64,000 nucleotides of DNA, taken from contig JBCCHB010000077.1 of NCBI GenBank assembly GCA_039028975.1, positions 1 to 64,000 on the forward strand, given 5' to 3'. The notes under the pieces were generated by a model, which was not told where the DNA came from, ran no database searches, and worked only from the letters and a program-made list of their open reading frames with translations. Both the position numbers and the translations under genes were made by a program. The first letter of the stretch is position 1. Every line of letters begins with the position of its first letter. The stretch is from JAHBNG01 sp039028975. Lineage in GTDB: Bacteria > Chloroflexota > Anaerolineae > Caldilineales > Caldilineaceae. This document shows positions 17,192 to 25,323 of this stretch, piece by piece.

Positions 17192-18007
17192 ATGGAACCG
17201 ATTGAAATTGGAGAGCTTCGAGATCGGATACCTGACGCCGACTCAACTCACTTCTCACCCGATGTTTATCGAGAAACTGGCTTTTTTGTCGTACGCCAAG
17301 CCATAGAGCCAGCGAATATTCGCTTTTGGCAGAGTGAATGGGAGCGCTTTTACAGGGATGAGCTGGCTGACCGCAAAGTGGATAAGTATAATCCAGTCAA
17401 CGTACATGAAAAGCTTCCGTCCACTTTAGCAGAGATCCACAAATGTCCAGAGCTGCTAGATATCATGCAGGTGCTCTATCCCGATCTGGCGCTATTTATG
17501 CAGCGTTTTGTCATCAAAGATGCGAACAGCCGCAATCAGGTCTTTACTCATGGTGATTTTTGCTATGATTATGGTTGGCCAGAAAAGACTACCGTCTTCA
17601 TTCCGCTCAGCATCTCTAGCCCAGATAATGGTGGCATCTCCTTTTACCCTGGTACCAACCACTTCGGCTACTTGGGCGATGCGGGGGAAGTCAACACAGA
17701 GATCCTTGGAGGTGATTGGCCACTGATTTGCCCCACATTAGAACCAGGCGATATTGCCCTCTGCCATACCTGTACGTGGCACTGCTCGCCGCCCCATGTG
17801 AGTGGGCCAGACCGCATCCTCGTTCAGGCAACCTTCCAACCCTCTAGTGATCCCAGCAGCACCTCGCTATTACGGGGGGAATGGCGGGCCAGGTATCGCC
17901 TCAATGGTCTACCGAGAAACAAATTTTTCGTGCGTTCGAGATCAAGTCGCTTGCGTGAGCTTCAGGCACAAGTGGATCAATTCGGGGAAACTGCGGCCCG
18001 CGGATAA
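17192..18007 (+). CDS. phytanoyl-CoA dioxygenase (PhyH) family Fe(II)/2-oxoglutarate enzyme, 2
   Basis: A 271-residue protein. ATG 17192 is preferred over an in-frame TTG at 17177 because TTGGAGA lies nine bases upstream of it. The iron facial triad is H120-x-D122 in VFTHGDFCYDYG and H197 in CTWHCSPPH; R208 in GPDRILVQ is the likely 2-oxoglutarate ligand. SFYPGTNHFGYL is the typical PhyH loop before the second His. It is clearly not a recent duplicate of the upstream PhyH gene, so the two probably act on different positions or substrates. Five bases separate it from the next gene. Confidence 0.8.
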   Translation: MEPIEIGELRDRIPDADSTHFSPDVYRETGFFVVRQAIEPANIRFWQSEWERFYRDELADRKVDKYNPVNVHEKLPSTLAEIHKCPELLDIMQVLYPDLALFMQRFVIKDANSRNQVFTHGDFCYDYGWPEKTTVFIPLSISSPDNGGISFYPGTNHFGYLGDAGEVNTEILGGDWPLICPTLEPGDIALCHTCTWHCSPPHVSGPDRILVQATFQPSSDPSSTSLLRGEWRARYRLNGLPRNKFFVRSRSSRLRELQAQVDQFGETAARG

Positions 18008-18012
18008 ATAAA

Positions 18013-19017
18013 ATGCAAAAAAAATTGATTCTTGAGAGTAGAGCCAAATGCCAACTGGGCGGTCCAGATAGCGACGAGAACGAACATCTTTCAGTTCACT
18101 CTCAACATCCCGATATTTGCCCAGAACCGGGTTACTTACATCGCCTCTATGCAGATGCATTTCAAGAATTTGGTACGCTCCATCGATTAGAGCAATGTGC
18201 GGGTTGGGTACTTGAGCGGCAAATTCGAGGCACAGCAGCTCATGACGCCATGGGACTCTATCCCCTCTTTTGCTGTCAAGATTGGCATGCATTAGCACAG
18301 GACTTGGATACACATGGAGAGCGCTGGGTGAGCCTTGCCCTAGTTGCTGACCCATTTGGCAACTATGATGAGTCATTGTTGAATATGCTCTTTGATGTCG
18401 TCCTGCCCTACAAGGAACATTATGTTGCAGATACTGAGGTACCATTAGATTCATTTGTCTCCAAATCCCACTACAAAAATGCCCGTCGTGCCTTGAACAA
18501 GGTCGATGTAGAGGTTTGCCCTACACCGTTGGTCTATTTGGATGAATGGATCAAACTGTTCAGTGTATTGGCAGATAGGCATGATATCCGAGGATTACGG
18601 GCATTTTCGCCAGATTCATTTGAAAAGCAGTTGCGGGTACCGGGCATGGTCATGTTTCGCGCAATTCGGGAGGAGCGTACGGTCGGTATGGATCTATGGT
18701 ATGTACAGGATAATGTGGCACAGGGGCATCTGGTTGCCTTTAATGATGAAGGCTATTCGATGAGTGCATCATATGCCACCAAATGGACCTTACTGAATTA
18801 TTTTGTTGGGAAGGTTCGATGGGTAAATTTTGGTGGTTTGCCCGGTTCGGCATCCCCGTCTGCCCAAGGGCTTGGTCACTTTAAGCAAGGCTGGGCCAAT
18901 ACGACGCGCAAGGCATACTTTTGTGGACGTATCTTTGATCAGGAGCGCTATGACTCACTTTCACATCAGCTGCCAGAAACGAACTTCTTTCCAGCCTATC
19001 GAGCAGGAGAGCTCTGA
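18013..19017 (+). CDS. FemAB/GNAT-fold acyl or aminoacyl transferase-like protein (BioF2-like)
   Basis: A 334-residue soluble protein. SKSHYKNARRALNKVDVEV and the later MDLWYVQDNVAQGHLVAFNDEGY, ASYATKWTLLNYF and LGHFKQGWAN match the layout of BioF2/FemAB-like GNAT domains. These attach acyl or aminoacyl groups to sugars, peptides or exopolysaccharide precursors. The first 60 residues are poorly conserved. It is translationally coupled to the formyltransferase gene, whose ATG overlaps this stop by one base. Family placement is by pattern only; a search for the BioF2-like/Acetyltransf_6 profile would settle it. Confidence 0.55.
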   Translation: MQKKLILESRAKCQLGGPDSDENEHLSVHSQHPDICPEPGYLHRLYADAFQEFGTLHRLEQCAGWVLERQIRGTAAHDAMGLYPLFCCQDWHALAQDLDTHGERWVSLALVADPFGNYDESLLNMLFDVVLPYKEHYVADTEVPLDSFVSKSHYKNARRALNKVDVEVCPTPLVYLDEWIKLFSVLADRHDIRGLRAFSPDSFEKQLRVPGMVMFRAIREERTVGMDLWYVQDNVAQGHLVAFNDEGYSMSASYATKWTLLNYFVGKVRWVNFGGLPGSASPSAQGLGHFKQGWANTTRKAYFCGRIFDQERYDSLSHQLPETNFFPAYRAGEL

Positions 19018-19688
19018 TGATTAACCCTGATTTACGATTCATCTTTGTTGTATCCACTGCGGGTTCCGTCATGAACCAGGTTCTAAAGAGCCAAGTCGTT
19101 CGTCAAGTCACCTATTCCGTTGTGGCCGATCAACCGTGTCAAGCAGTTGAAAAGGCAAATTCCTTTGGTCTGCCCACAGTTGTATTCGACGAGGGGTCAA
19201 ATGAAGCATTTTGTACTCGCCTGCATGAGTATCTAGTCGAACACAAAATCGACTACATTCTCTCATTCTATACTCAGTTTTACACCCAGGAATTGCGCAG
19301 CGCATACCAAGATAGGATAGTCAATTTCCATCCTTCTCTGCTGCCAGCCTTTAAGGGAATGGACGGTTTTGGTGATGGTGTGGCGTACCATACCAAGATC
19401 ATTGGCACAACGGTGGAACTCATCAAGGACGTTATGGATGAAGGCAAAATCGTCATGCAGACAGCGTGCACGGTGGATCCAAACCAGCCGAAGGAGTTCT
19501 TGCGCCATCGAATCTTTGTGCAGCAGTGCAAGACCCTTATTCAGGTGGTGAGCTGGCTAATCCAGGGACGGGTCTTGGTCGACGGTGACAGGATTACAAT
19601 AGAGCAGGCCAGGTATCACGATCTAGAATTTGTCCCTGCCCTAGAGATCCCAGATGCGATTGACCTTCAGATTCCGTATCCAGGGTGA
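19017..19688 (+). CDS. formyltransferase, probably sugar N-formyltransferase
   Basis: A 223-residue protein with the formyl_transf_N fold. The catalytic trio is present: N103 and H105 in IVNFHPSLLPAFKG, and D141 in KDVMDEGKIVMQ. These correspond to the Asn/His/Asp of PurN and Fmt, which use N10-formyltetrahydrofolate. Length is close to PurN, but the N-terminus (LRFIFVVSTAGSVMNQVL) is not that of GAR transformylase. The gene sits between a glycan-tailoring gene and a DegT aminotransferase gene, an arrangement known for N-formylated amino sugars in surface polysaccharides. A role in purine synthesis is possible but less likely here. Confidence 0.7.
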   Translation: MINPDLRFIFVVSTAGSVMNQVLKSQVVRQVTYSVVADQPCQAVEKANSFGLPTVVFDEGSNEAFCTRLHEYLVEHKIDYILSFYTQFYTQELRSAYQDRIVNFHPSLLPAFKGMDGFGDGVAYHTKIIGTTVELIKDVMDEGKIVMQTACTVDPNQPKEFLRHRIFVQQCKTLIQVVSWLIQGRVLVDGDRITIEQARYHDLEFVPALEIPDAIDLQIPYPG

Positions 19689-19697
19689 ACGGAGTAC

Positions 19698-19877
19698 CTA
19701 GTACAGCGCGGCGTAAGTCCTTATACAGATAGCGTATTTGCTGTAGTTTGCCGTAGCCCGTCCTTGCAGGGCGGGGTGCTTGGGCTACCCATCTACCCCG
19801 CCCTGCAAGGGCGGGCTACAGGTGTCCCTATTCAATTCCCATCTATCTGTATAGTTATTTACGCCCTAGAGTACTAG
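19698..19877. repeat. family F long inverted-repeat element (180 bp)
   Basis: The element starts CTAGTAC at 19698 and ends GTACTAG at 19877. Nested inverted pairs follow inward: GGCGTAA/TTACGCC (19710/19859), TATACAGATAG/CTATCTGTATA (19722/19843) and a 25-base inner stem with one mismatch (19753-19777 and 19795-19819, core CTTGCAGGGCGGGG). It fills most of the gap before the aminotransferase gene and has no coding capacity. It looks like a MITE or a large REP-type hairpin and could also stop transcription from the formyltransferase side. Confidence 0.75.
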
Positions 19878-19935
19878 ATGAATGGGGAATGGTAAATGGT
19901 ATTGCGCCTGACGAGGATAACAGAGGATCAATATT

Positions 19936-21291
19936 ATGGTTTCAAAAGAGTTCGTGATTGACCAGACTCAATATGCTGGACATACTTCTGCAAAAGATAC
20001 CTTTTCAGATCCGGCCATACAAGAGCTAGCCATATTTAGTGGCAAACCCATGTTCACAGAGATGCTACATGTAGGTCGCCCCAATATTGGTGCTCGTGAA
20101 AGCTTGTCTAAGCGCCTTGATGAGATTTTGGATAGGCGTTGGCTCACCAACACGGGGCCTTGTGTGCAAGAGCTGGAGGAAACGCTGGCGGCAAGAATTG
20201 GTGCAAAACACTGTATCGCCATGTGTAATGGTACTGTAGCGCTAGAGATTGCCATTCGAGCAGCAGGACTTACCGGGGAAGTGATTGTCCCATCCATGAC
20301 CTTTGTGGCCACAGCCCATGCCTTGCAATGGCAAGAGATCACGCCAATCTTTTGCGATATAGATCCAGAAACCCATAATATTGACCCAGAGCAAATTGAA
20401 CGGCTAATTACCCCGCGTACGACTGGTATTATTGGCGTGCATCTCTGGGGGCGGCCCTGTAATGTAGAGGCTTTGGCAGCCATTGCCGAAAAGCACAATC
20501 TGAAGCTGCTATTCGATGCCGCCCACGCATTTGATTGCTCTTATAAAGGTCGCTTGATTGGCAACTTTGGCGATGCCGAAGTATTTAGCTTCCATGCAAC
20601 CAAATTTTTTAATACCCTAGAGGGGGGTGCGGTTGTCACCAATGATGATGAACTGGCCAAAAAGATCCGCTTGATGAAAAATTTCGGCTTTGAGAAGATG
20701 GACAAAGTTGTCTACATTGGGACAAACGGCAAAATGAATGAATTTTCCGCTGCGGTTGGGTTGACGCTCCTTGAAGATCTGGAGAGCGTAGTGGCTGTAA
20801 ATAAGCGGAATTATGAACATTATTACCAAGAACTTGCCCATGTTCCTGGTGTCAAATTAATCCAATATGACGAGAGCAGTCGATGTAACTATCAATATAT
20901 GATTCTAGAAATTGATGAATCGTTGGCTGGCATTAGCCGTGGGGAGTTGGTCGCAATATTACGTTCGGAGAATGTCATGGCTCGGCGCTACTTCTATCCG
21001 GGCTGTCATCGTATGGAGCCGTATCTTTCTTACTACCCCAATGCGGGTTTACTTCTACCCGAAACGGAGCGCTTGGTTGAAAGAGTGATTGCACTGCCGA
21101 CTGGCACGGCCATGGATGCAACCAAAGTAAAACAAGTTTGTCAATTGATTCGGTTGGCGATTGAGCGTAGGTCTGAGGTCCAAGAACGACTCCAACAGAT
21201 CTTTAACGGAACATTCAATGAACCCCAGTTGGTTCGTCTCTTTGGTGAATACGAAAACCCATACTATGTCGCGCCTTCTGAAGAGCGGTAA
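19936..21291 (+). CDS. DegT/DnrJ/EryC1/StrS family sugar aminotransferase
   Basis: A 451-residue PLP enzyme of the family that converts nucleotide-linked keto-sugars to amino sugars. K223 in SFHATKFFNTLEGGAV is the Schiff-base lysine and D194 in LLFDAAHAFD binds the PLP ring nitrogen. CNGTVALEIAIRA and VIVPSMTFVATAHAL are standard family segments. The C-terminus extends about 50 residues beyond the usual end. The first 40 residues are also an extension. Together with the N-formyltransferase it would produce an N-formylamino deoxysugar; acetylation is an alternative. Confidence 0.88.
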   Translation: MVSKEFVIDQTQYAGHTSAKDTFSDPAIQELAIFSGKPMFTEMLHVGRPNIGARESLSKRLDEILDRRWLTNTGPCVQELEETLAARIGAKHCIAMCNGTVALEIAIRAAGLTGEVIVPSMTFVATAHALQWQEITPIFCDIDPETHNIDPEQIERLITPRTTGIIGVHLWGRPCNVEALAAIAEKHNLKLLFDAAHAFDCSYKGRLIGNFGDAEVFSFHATKFFNTLEGGAVVTNDDELAKKIRLMKNFGFEKMDKVVYIGTNGKMNEFSAAVGLTLLEDLESVVAVNKRNYEHYYQELAHVPGVKLIQYDESSRCNYQYMILEIDESLAGISRGELVAILRSENVMARRYFYPGCHRMEPYLSYYPNAGLLLPETERLVERVIALPTGTAMDATKVKQVCQLIRLAIERRSEVQERLQQIFNGTFNEPQLVRLFGEYENPYYVAPSEER

Positions 21292-21302
21292 TTCGATCAT
21301 CC

Positions 21303-22721
21303 ATGCAAAAGATAGATAGCAGTCGTTATCTGTTGCTCTTGTTTATCGGTGGGATGGTGTTGATTCTTTATACAACACTCTTCCCTTTCGACTTTGTTAT
21401 CGACAATGCTCTCAGCCTGGAGCAATGGACGCTCTCGGGATCGAGTCGATATGATCTATTCCGAAATGTCCTCCTATTTATCCCTCTAGGTGTAGGGCTT
21501 GCGGGTTTGCTGAGTCAATGGCTCTCGACAACGATAGGACGTATCTTCGCAACAGTCCTTCTCTGCGCCATATTGTCCGCCGTTATCGAATTCCTGCAGT
21601 GTTCGTTAACGGTCCGTACGTCATCCGTGCTTGATATGTTGATGAATATCGCCGGTGCATTTTTGGGTGCAGTGACGTTCCATGCCTTGAGAAAATGGCC
21701 CTTTAACGATACCCAGAGCCTTCTAAATCGAAGCATCGCGACAGTATCAAAAACGATATCAAGAATCTCCTTGCATCTGTTGCTTTGCGCAATTCCATTC
21801 TTTACGTGGTCTCTTTCAGAACAGATTCAGGACACGAGTTTGGCTAGCTGGGATGACACTTTTACCCTCCTCATTGGCAATGAACGTTCAGGCAATAGGT
21901 CATGGGATGGCATAGTAAACGAGCTTCATTTTATCAATCGAGCGATTGAACAAAACGAAGCTAAAAAAATCTTTTCCCGCACGCTAATGCCTGAAGCTTT
22001 TGGCTCTTCACTGATTGCATCCTATCGGCTAACAGATGGAAACTCCTTTCATGATCGGGCAGAAAATCTGTCTAAGCTCGTATGGCGACCCAACTCGTTA
22101 ACGGGGCCAGGAAACGATAGCATTTCCATCAACGCAGATCAGTGGTTGGAGACGGAAGAAGCTGTATCGGCATTGACAAAAGAAGTGTCAGCAAGCTCGG
22201 CATTCACGGCATGGGCAGTTATACAAAGTGGGAATAGGAGGCAAACTGGTCCGGCCCGAATCATTTCTATTTCAGAGAACAGCCAGCTACGCAATTTTAC
22301 AATGGGGCAACAAGAGCAAGATCTGGTTCTAAGACTACGTACAAGGTCCACAGGCGAAAACGGGACTTATCCAGAACTACGGATTGCCAATGTATTTTCA
22401 GACTTAGCTCCCCATCACTTGCTCATTAGCTATGATGGTTCGGTACTCCAAGCGTTTGTTGATTCTGTCGATAATTTGTATACATTCCACATCACGCCAT
22501 CCATCACATTCTTTCAGTTCTTTTTGCCGGTGGACTACTGGACCATCCGCATAGATAGTTACAGCATACAGGTCTTCAGAACAATATATTACTCATTAAT
22601 CCTAATCCCATTGGGTATCCTTCTTTGGTATCTAGCACGGTATATCTTTGCCAGATACACCAATTCACATGTCATCTTGTCCAAACGGAAATTTGGAAAC
22701 TATGCAGTTGGGAGGCGTTAG
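21303..22721 (+). CDS. VanZ-like membrane domain fused to LamG-like lectin domain
   Basis: A 472-residue membrane protein. Residues 1-140 form a VanZ-type domain with four hydrophobic segments and the signature PFDFVIDN, FRNVLLFIPLGVGL and AVIEFLQ. After a further membrane segment near residue 160 comes an extracytoplasmic beta-rich region of about 240 residues. It contains SGNRSWDGIVNELHFINRAI and resembles concanavalin-A/LamG domains. A final membrane helix lies near residue 445 (IYYSLILIPLGILLWYL). Such VanZ-lectin fusions may sense or hold surface glycans; function is unknown. Its 3' end overlaps the upstream part of the next frame. Confidence 0.7.
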   Translation: MQKIDSSRYLLLLFIGGMVLILYTTLFPFDFVIDNALSLEQWTLSGSSRYDLFRNVLLFIPLGVGLAGLLSQWLSTTIGRIFATVLLCAILSAVIEFLQCSLTVRTSSVLDMLMNIAGAFLGAVTFHALRKWPFNDTQSLLNRSIATVSKTISRISLHLLLCAIPFFTWSLSEQIQDTSLASWDDTFTLLIGNERSGNRSWDGIVNELHFINRAIEQNEAKKIFSRTLMPEAFGSSLIASYRLTDGNSFHDRAENLSKLVWRPNSLTGPGNDSISINADQWLETEEAVSALTKEVSASSAFTAWAVIQSGNRRQTGPARIISISENSQLRNFTMGQQEQDLVLRLRTRSTGENGTYPELRIANVFSDLAPHHLLISYDGSVLQAFVDSVDNLYTFHITPSITFFQFFLPVDYWTIRIDSYSIQVFRTIYYSLILIPLGILLWYLARYIFARYTNSHVILSKRKFGNYAVGRR

Positions 22722-23685
22722 CGCCGACCTGTATTTGTACAATCAAATTACTCTTATGCTTTCAGAAACTCGTGTCTGTCCAGTTTGTGGTGATAACAAA
22801 AGACAATTGATGTTCCATCCAGCCAATTCACCTGGCCCCGTAGAAGAGTGCCAGAATTGTCGATTTATCTTTATTGCCCACTTTGAGGATGTCAAATCGC
22901 TCATCTTTGATGGACCAGTAGCAGATGCCTCTAATGGGGATACGCTTCTTACCACCTCAGATCTTGATGCAGTGGCTGATTCTTGGGAGATGTCATTGCT
23001 CCCTTCTCGCGAGTCTGAATGGCCAGCCTTACAGAAAAATGCGCAATCGGTCCTAACACGACTGGATTCATATATAGACAAGCCAGAACGGATCTTGGAC
23101 TTTGGTTGTGGCTGGGGATTTTTTCTCGGGGTGGCCAAAGAGCATGGGCTAACGCCTTATGGCCTGGAACCTCTCCCGGCCCATGCCGTCCACGCGCGGG
23201 CCAAATTTGGAGCGACAGTGGTGACGGATACATTACGGCAGGATACCTTTCAACCCGAATTCTTCGATATCATCACGGCGTTTCAGGTCTTTGAGCATCT
23301 TCCCTACCCGAATACAGACTTGGCGCAACTCCATAATTTTCTCAAGCCAGGAGGCCTCATTTTGATCGAGGTCCCCAATATTGAAACGTGGTCCGTCCAT
23401 CTACTCAGGGGACGGCATCGCCATTTTGTGCCGGATCACGTTAACTTCTTTTCCACACACTCCTTATCTCGGCTACTGGAAACAAATGGTTTTGACGTAA
23501 TGGAAACCTTCTATCCCACTCGGAGCATGAGTTTACGGCATCTTATGAATTTCTGGGGGCGGCAGTATCTTCCCAACCCTTTGGTCAATCAGGTTGAACG
23601 GATCAGCCGGAGATTAAGGCTATGGGAGCGCAGCATCAGCGTTAATTTAGGTGACATTGTAACCGTCATTGGGCGTAAAGTATAG
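22702..23685 (+). CDS. class I SAM methyltransferase with N-terminal zinc-ribbon-like motif
   Basis: About 327 residues. The start is uncertain: TTG 22648 and ATG 22702 overlap the VanZ gene and ATG 22756 does not; 22702 is a compromise. RVCPVCGDNKRQ with a second CQNC about 25 residues on forms a four-cysteine zinc-ribbon-like unit. The Methyltransf_23 core follows: ILDFGCGWGFFLGVAKEHGLTPYGLE, FFDIITAFQVFEHLPYPN and LKPGGLILIEVPN. This architecture is common for sugar C- or O-methyltransferases in polysaccharide and antibiotic clusters. Acceptor unknown. Confidence 0.8.
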   Translation: MQLGGVSADLYLYNQITLMLSETRVCPVCGDNKRQLMFHPANSPGPVEECQNCRFIFIAHFEDVKSLIFDGPVADASNGDTLLTTSDLDAVADSWEMSLLPSRESEWPALQKNAQSVLTRLDSYIDKPERILDFGCGWGFFLGVAKEHGLTPYGLEPLPAHAVHARAKFGATVVTDTLRQDTFQPEFFDIITAFQVFEHLPYPNTDLAQLHNFLKPGGLILIEVPNIETWSVHLLRGRHRHFVPDHVNFFSTHSLSRLLETNGFDVMETFYPTRSMSLRHLMNFWGRQYLPNPLVNQVERISRRLRLWERSISVNLGDIVTVIGRKV

Positions 23686-23688
23686 ATA

Positions 23689-24936
23689 ATGCGTATCCTA
23701 TTTCTTACCCAAGTTTTACCCTACCCCTTGGATGCTGGCCCCAAGATTCGTGCCTATTATGTGTTGCGTCATTTGGCCCAGACTCACCAAGTCACATTGG
23801 TTTCATTTGTTCGCCAAACAGATACGCCAGAGGCCATTGGCCACTTGAAATCCTTCTGTAAGGCTGTCCACACAGCACGTATGCCTAGGGGGCGATTGCG
23901 GGATATAGGCCATGTCGTCAAAAGTATGGTATCCAATCAACCATTCTTAATTGTACGGGATCAGGTTGAGCCGATGAAAGCATTGCTGGCAGAAATGGTA
24001 GAGCAACATGGCCCCTTTGACGCTGTCCACTCGGATCAACTCTGGATGGCGTCGTATGCCCTCTTCGCTAGGCAACAGTCCACACCAGGTGCCATACCGC
24101 TCACGATTCTCGACAAGCATAATGCCGTTTATCTTGTGCCAAAGCGTCTGCTGGCCAATGAAAGAAATCCTCTCATGCAGCTTCTCATGCGCATGGAAAC
24201 CCGCAAAATGCTACGATATGAGGTTGAGACCTGCAATCGCTTTGATCATGTAACGTGGGTGACGGAGGACGATTATACGGCCCTCTCGGGGGCAGCCCCT
24301 TCTGGGAAAGCTGTCCCAAATAGCGCCGTCATCCCAATTTGCGGGGAAGCTGAAGACGACTCTACCATCGTACCAAAGCCCCTGGCTCGTCGGGTTACCT
24401 TTATCGGGGGGTTGCATTACCCACCAAACGCCCAGGGCATCTCCTGGTATGCTCAACACATATTTCCACTTGTATACCAGGCCATCCCTGATGCCATTTT
24501 AACCATTATTGGCAAAGATCCACCCAAATCGCTATCGGAATTAGACATTCCCGACAAAAATTTGGAGATTGCTGGATACGTTGATGAGTTACAACCGTAC
24601 CTAGAAGAGACGGCTGTCTTCATTGTGCCCCTTTTGGCTGGCGGAGGAATGCGGGTCAAAATTTTGGATGCGTGGAGATGGCAATTGCCCGTTGTCAGCA
24701 CAACTATTGGGGCCGAAGGGCTTCAGATTACGCCCCATGAAAATATCCTTCTGGCAGATACACCTGTTGACTTTGCCCAAGCAACCATCCATCTTATTCA
24801 GAATCGCTCATTGGCAAGAGAGATAGCCGAAGCCGGTCGTCGTCAATTTGAGCGTGGATATAGTTGGCGAACGGCTTACCGTCGTTGGAACAAGATTTAC
24901 CCAGCTATAGACGGCCAGAAAAGCTTGTACCCATGA
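23689..24936 (+). CDS. family 4 glycosyltransferase whose C-terminus is encoded by a repeat element
   Basis: A 415-residue GT-B enzyme: MRILFLTQVLPYPLDAGPKI at the N-terminus, then ARRVTFIGGLHYPPNAQGISWY, IIGKDPPKSL and the nucleotide-sugar region VPLLAGGGMRVKILDAWRWQLPVV with GAEGL. It belongs to the same subgroup as the GT4 gene at 25324. The last nine codons (IDGQKSLYP) and the stop lie within family B element 24906-25018. The native C-terminus was apparently replaced by element sequence, beyond the catalytic fold, so activity should remain. It begins three bases after the methyltransferase stop. Confidence 0.85.
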   Translation: MRILFLTQVLPYPLDAGPKIRAYYVLRHLAQTHQVTLVSFVRQTDTPEAIGHLKSFCKAVHTARMPRGRLRDIGHVVKSMVSNQPFLIVRDQVEPMKALLAEMVEQHGPFDAVHSDQLWMASYALFARQQSTPGAIPLTILDKHNAVYLVPKRLLANERNPLMQLLMRMETRKMLRYEVETCNRFDHVTWVTEDDYTALSGAAPSGKAVPNSAVIPICGEAEDDSTIVPKPLARRVTFIGGLHYPPNAQGISWYAQHIFPLVYQAIPDAILTIIGKDPPKSLSELDIPDKNLEIAGYVDELQPYLEETAVFIVPLLAGGGMRVKILDAWRWQLPVVSTTIGAEGLQITPHENILLADTPVDFAQATIHLIQNRSLAREIAEAGRRQFERGYSWRTAYRRWNKIYPAIDGQKSLYP

Positions 24937-25018
24937 AGATGGGTATTCTCCGCTCTTCTCTGAATTTCCTAGAGTAGATAGGACGAGAGTCGGGACAAGA
25001 CTTTTCTGGCGAAGTATA
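24906..25018. repeat. family B element, copy 1 (MITE-like)
   Basis: A 113-base element with inverted ends: TATAGACGGCCAGAAAAG at 24906 and ACTTTTCTGGCGAAGTATA ending at 25018. Internal string GAGAGTCGGGACAAGACTT is shared with copies at 54957 and 56974. Its right TATA (25015-25018) is also the left TATA of a family A element, and its left end lies inside a glycosyltransferase gene. Confidence 0.75.
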
Positions 25019-25100
25019 AACCGCAGTCGTTTTGAGAAACGGAGTTTTCAGATGCTCTACTGGAAAGGCGAAACTTCGATTCTCAAACGGAGCTAAGGAT
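25015..25100. repeat. family A palindromic element, copy 3
   Basis: The element runs from TATAAACCGCAGTCG to CTCAAACGGAGCTAAGGAT, with a more degenerate internal palindrome than copies 1 and 2 (TTTTGAGAAACGGAG against the right arm). It abuts family B on the left and family E on the right. Confidence 0.65.
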
Positions 25101-25189
25101 CGCCGAACAAATAAAATCCCAAAGTTGTCATACCCGAAGGTAATAATCGGGCATCCAAGTTTCCGGTATTGTTTAATTCTCGTCCCTAA
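25094..25189. repeat. family E element, copy 2 (degenerate)
   Basis: The right end TTGTTTAATTCTCGTCCCTAA at about 25169-25189 matches the family E terminus at 57254. The left end TAAGGATCGCCGAACAAATA is a weak match and overlaps the end of family A. About 96 bases long, non-coding. Confidence 0.45.
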
Positions 25190-25190
25190 G

Positions 25191-25316
25191 TATAAAGTCA
25201 ATGTCATTTAGTTTTTCCGTTCCGCCTGCAACACACGGTGAATACTCCGACTGAGAGGCTAGAAATCTAGGACACTGTGCATCGAAGTCTCCACTATCTT
25301 AATGACATTGAGTATA
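25191..25316. repeat. family D element, copy 1
   Basis: A 126-base element bounded by TATAAAGTCAATGTCATTTA and CTTAATGACATTGAGTATA, which are inverted relatives. The internal strings TGCAACACACGGTGA and GTGCATCGAAGTCT are shared with the 126-base copy at 39269. It ends eight bases before the ATG of the next gene, so the promoter and ribosome site of that gene must lie in element DNA or further upstream. Confidence 0.7.
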
Positions 25317-25323
25317 GAGTCTA

